Shown here piece after piece: positions 33,046 to 33,281 of a DNA stretch of 33,281 nucleotides. The stretch's first letter is position 1, and each line of letters starts with the position of its first letter. Source of the stretch: Deltaproteobacteria bacterium UBA2221 (lineage in GTDB: Bacteria > Desulfobacterota > Syntrophorhabdia > Syntrophorhabdales > WCHB1-27); the NCBI GenBank assembly GCA_002328485.1, contig DCUF01000077.1, positions 1-33,281 of the forward strand, given 5' to 3'. The position numbers and the translations under genes were made by a program. The notes under the pieces were generated by a model. It was not told the DNA's origin, ran no database searches, and saw nothing but the letters and a program-made list of their open reading frames with translations.

Positions 33046-33183
33046 CTAACTAGCCTTGGCCGGCTTCTTCGTGATTTTCTTGCAGAAGAAACCCATAATC
33101 TTGACACCAACGGTAAGCATCAAGAGCCCGGCGAAGACGACCGAGAAACCGACGATCGCTACCTCAATAGCTTGAGTCCACAT
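33046..33183 (-). CDS. Very short OadG-like gamma subunit of the sodium-pump decarboxylase
   Basis: A 45-residue frame reads MWTQAIEVAIVGFSVVF, continues with AGLLMLTVGVKIMGFF and ends CKKITKKPAKAS. It has one membrane helix (about 6-31) followed by a basic tail, the build of the OadG/MmdC-type gamma subunit, but lacks the longer proline-rich cytoplasmic tail of OadG. AAGGAGG precedes the ATG by five bases, and the stop is followed closely by oadB with GGAGG overlapping, so the two are translationally linked. It is likely to anchor the complex in the membrane. Small size makes sequence identity weak, but position and topology are strong. Confidence 0.8.
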   Translation of the reverse strand: MWTQAIEVAIVGFSVVFAGLLMLTVGVKIMGFFCKKITKKPAKAS

Positions 33184-33197
33184 AAAATCCTCCTTCA

Positions 33198-33235
33198 TTT
33201 ATGCTTTATGCTGTAGCATGATCGACGGATCATGC
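33198..33235 (-). promoter_or_regulatory. Perfect palindrome and tandem repeat ahead of the OadG-OadB operon
   Basis: GCATGATC (33216-33223) and GATCATGC (33228-33235) form a perfect inverted repeat with a four-base centre. Next to it on the gene side, GCATAAA is repeated twice in tandem (33211-33198, minus strand), ending within 15 bases of the start codon. No T-run follows the palindrome, so an operator is likelier than a terminator. No clear -35/-10 pair was found. Confidence 0.45.
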
Positions 33236-33247
33236 ACTTGCCACAAC

Positions 33248-33281
33248 AAAAAGCCGCCACCCGAAATAACATTCAGGTGGC
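33248..33281 (-). terminator. Rho-independent terminator of a gene beyond the right edge
   Basis: On the minus strand GCCACC (33281-33276), a 14-base loop, and GGTGGC (33261-33256) are followed by GGC and TTTTT. The stem may extend outside the window. It implies that the OadG-led operon starts its own transcription unit. Confidence 0.7.

Noticed and set aside
1..33281. CRISPR arrays, rRNA genes, complete insertion sequences or prophage genes.
   Set aside because: No regularly spaced repeats, rRNA segments, intact transposases or phage structural genes were found on either strand.

Overview
The window looks like a chromosomal segment of a Gram-negative anaerobe of the former Deltaproteobacteria (Desulfobacterota). 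The case rests on gene content: PilT/PilU ATPases, a sodium-pump decarboxylase beta subunit next to a cytidylate-kinase-like protein and an ion antiporter, a PerR-type regulator with KatG, an rpsA-like gene with five S1 domains, and multidomain c-di-GMP signalling proteins. A syntrophic lineage such as Syntrophorhabdales would fit, but I cannot prove that from the sequence. Neighbouring genes use similar moderately GC-rich codons, except around 25.7-28.2 kb, which is more A/T-rich.

Layout. 1-1068 (minus): a PerR-like regulator followed by a catalase-peroxidase cut by the window edge, with a palindromic operator and a good promoter upstream. 1347-3251 (minus): class A penicillin-binding protein, divergent from 3272-6910 (plus): miaA, scpB, pilT, pilU. 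scpB has no ATG, GTG or TTG start available and probably begins with ATT inside the end of miaA. 6907-10637 (minus): a compact molybdenum-cofactor operon, moeA-moaA-moaC-MOSC-mogA, behind a clear sigma-70 promoter. 10865-12361 (plus): S1-domain protein. 12371-13643 (minus): rlmE and a nitroreductase.

13698-20382 (plus) is a signalling operon. A 157-base leader rich in inverted repeats precedes a FIST-domain sensor, a hybrid histidine kinase (GAF-PAS-HisKA-HATPase-REC-HPt) and a REC-PAS-PAS-GGDEF-EAL response regulator. The residues for a complete His-Asp-His-Asp relay ending on a c-di-GMP enzyme are present. FIST proteins paired with such kinases include the NosP nitric-oxide sensors, so a gas- or small-ligand-to-c-di-GMP circuit is the leading hypothesis. 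A conserved-looking protein of unknown function (20379-21461, minus) meets this operon tail to tail, and clpB follows (21596-24211, plus) with a strong terminator.

24320-28611 is an accessory patch: a tRNA-Val(GAC) gene with its own promoter, a decayed IS1634/IS4-type transposase with stops and a frameshift, a tract without genes, and then a two-gene cassette (GT2 membrane glycosyltransferase overlapping a PEGA-domain membrane protein). That cassette resembles Patescibacteria (CPR) gene pairs and may be horizontally acquired. After a lone NarL-type response regulator (minus), the right end (minus) is a sodium-energetics operon: a 45-residue OadG-like gamma subunit, OadB-type beta subunit, cytidylate-kinase-like protein and a NhaD/CitM-superfamily antiporter. 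A promoter region with a perfect palindrome precedes it, behind the terminator of an upstream gene that lies outside the window.
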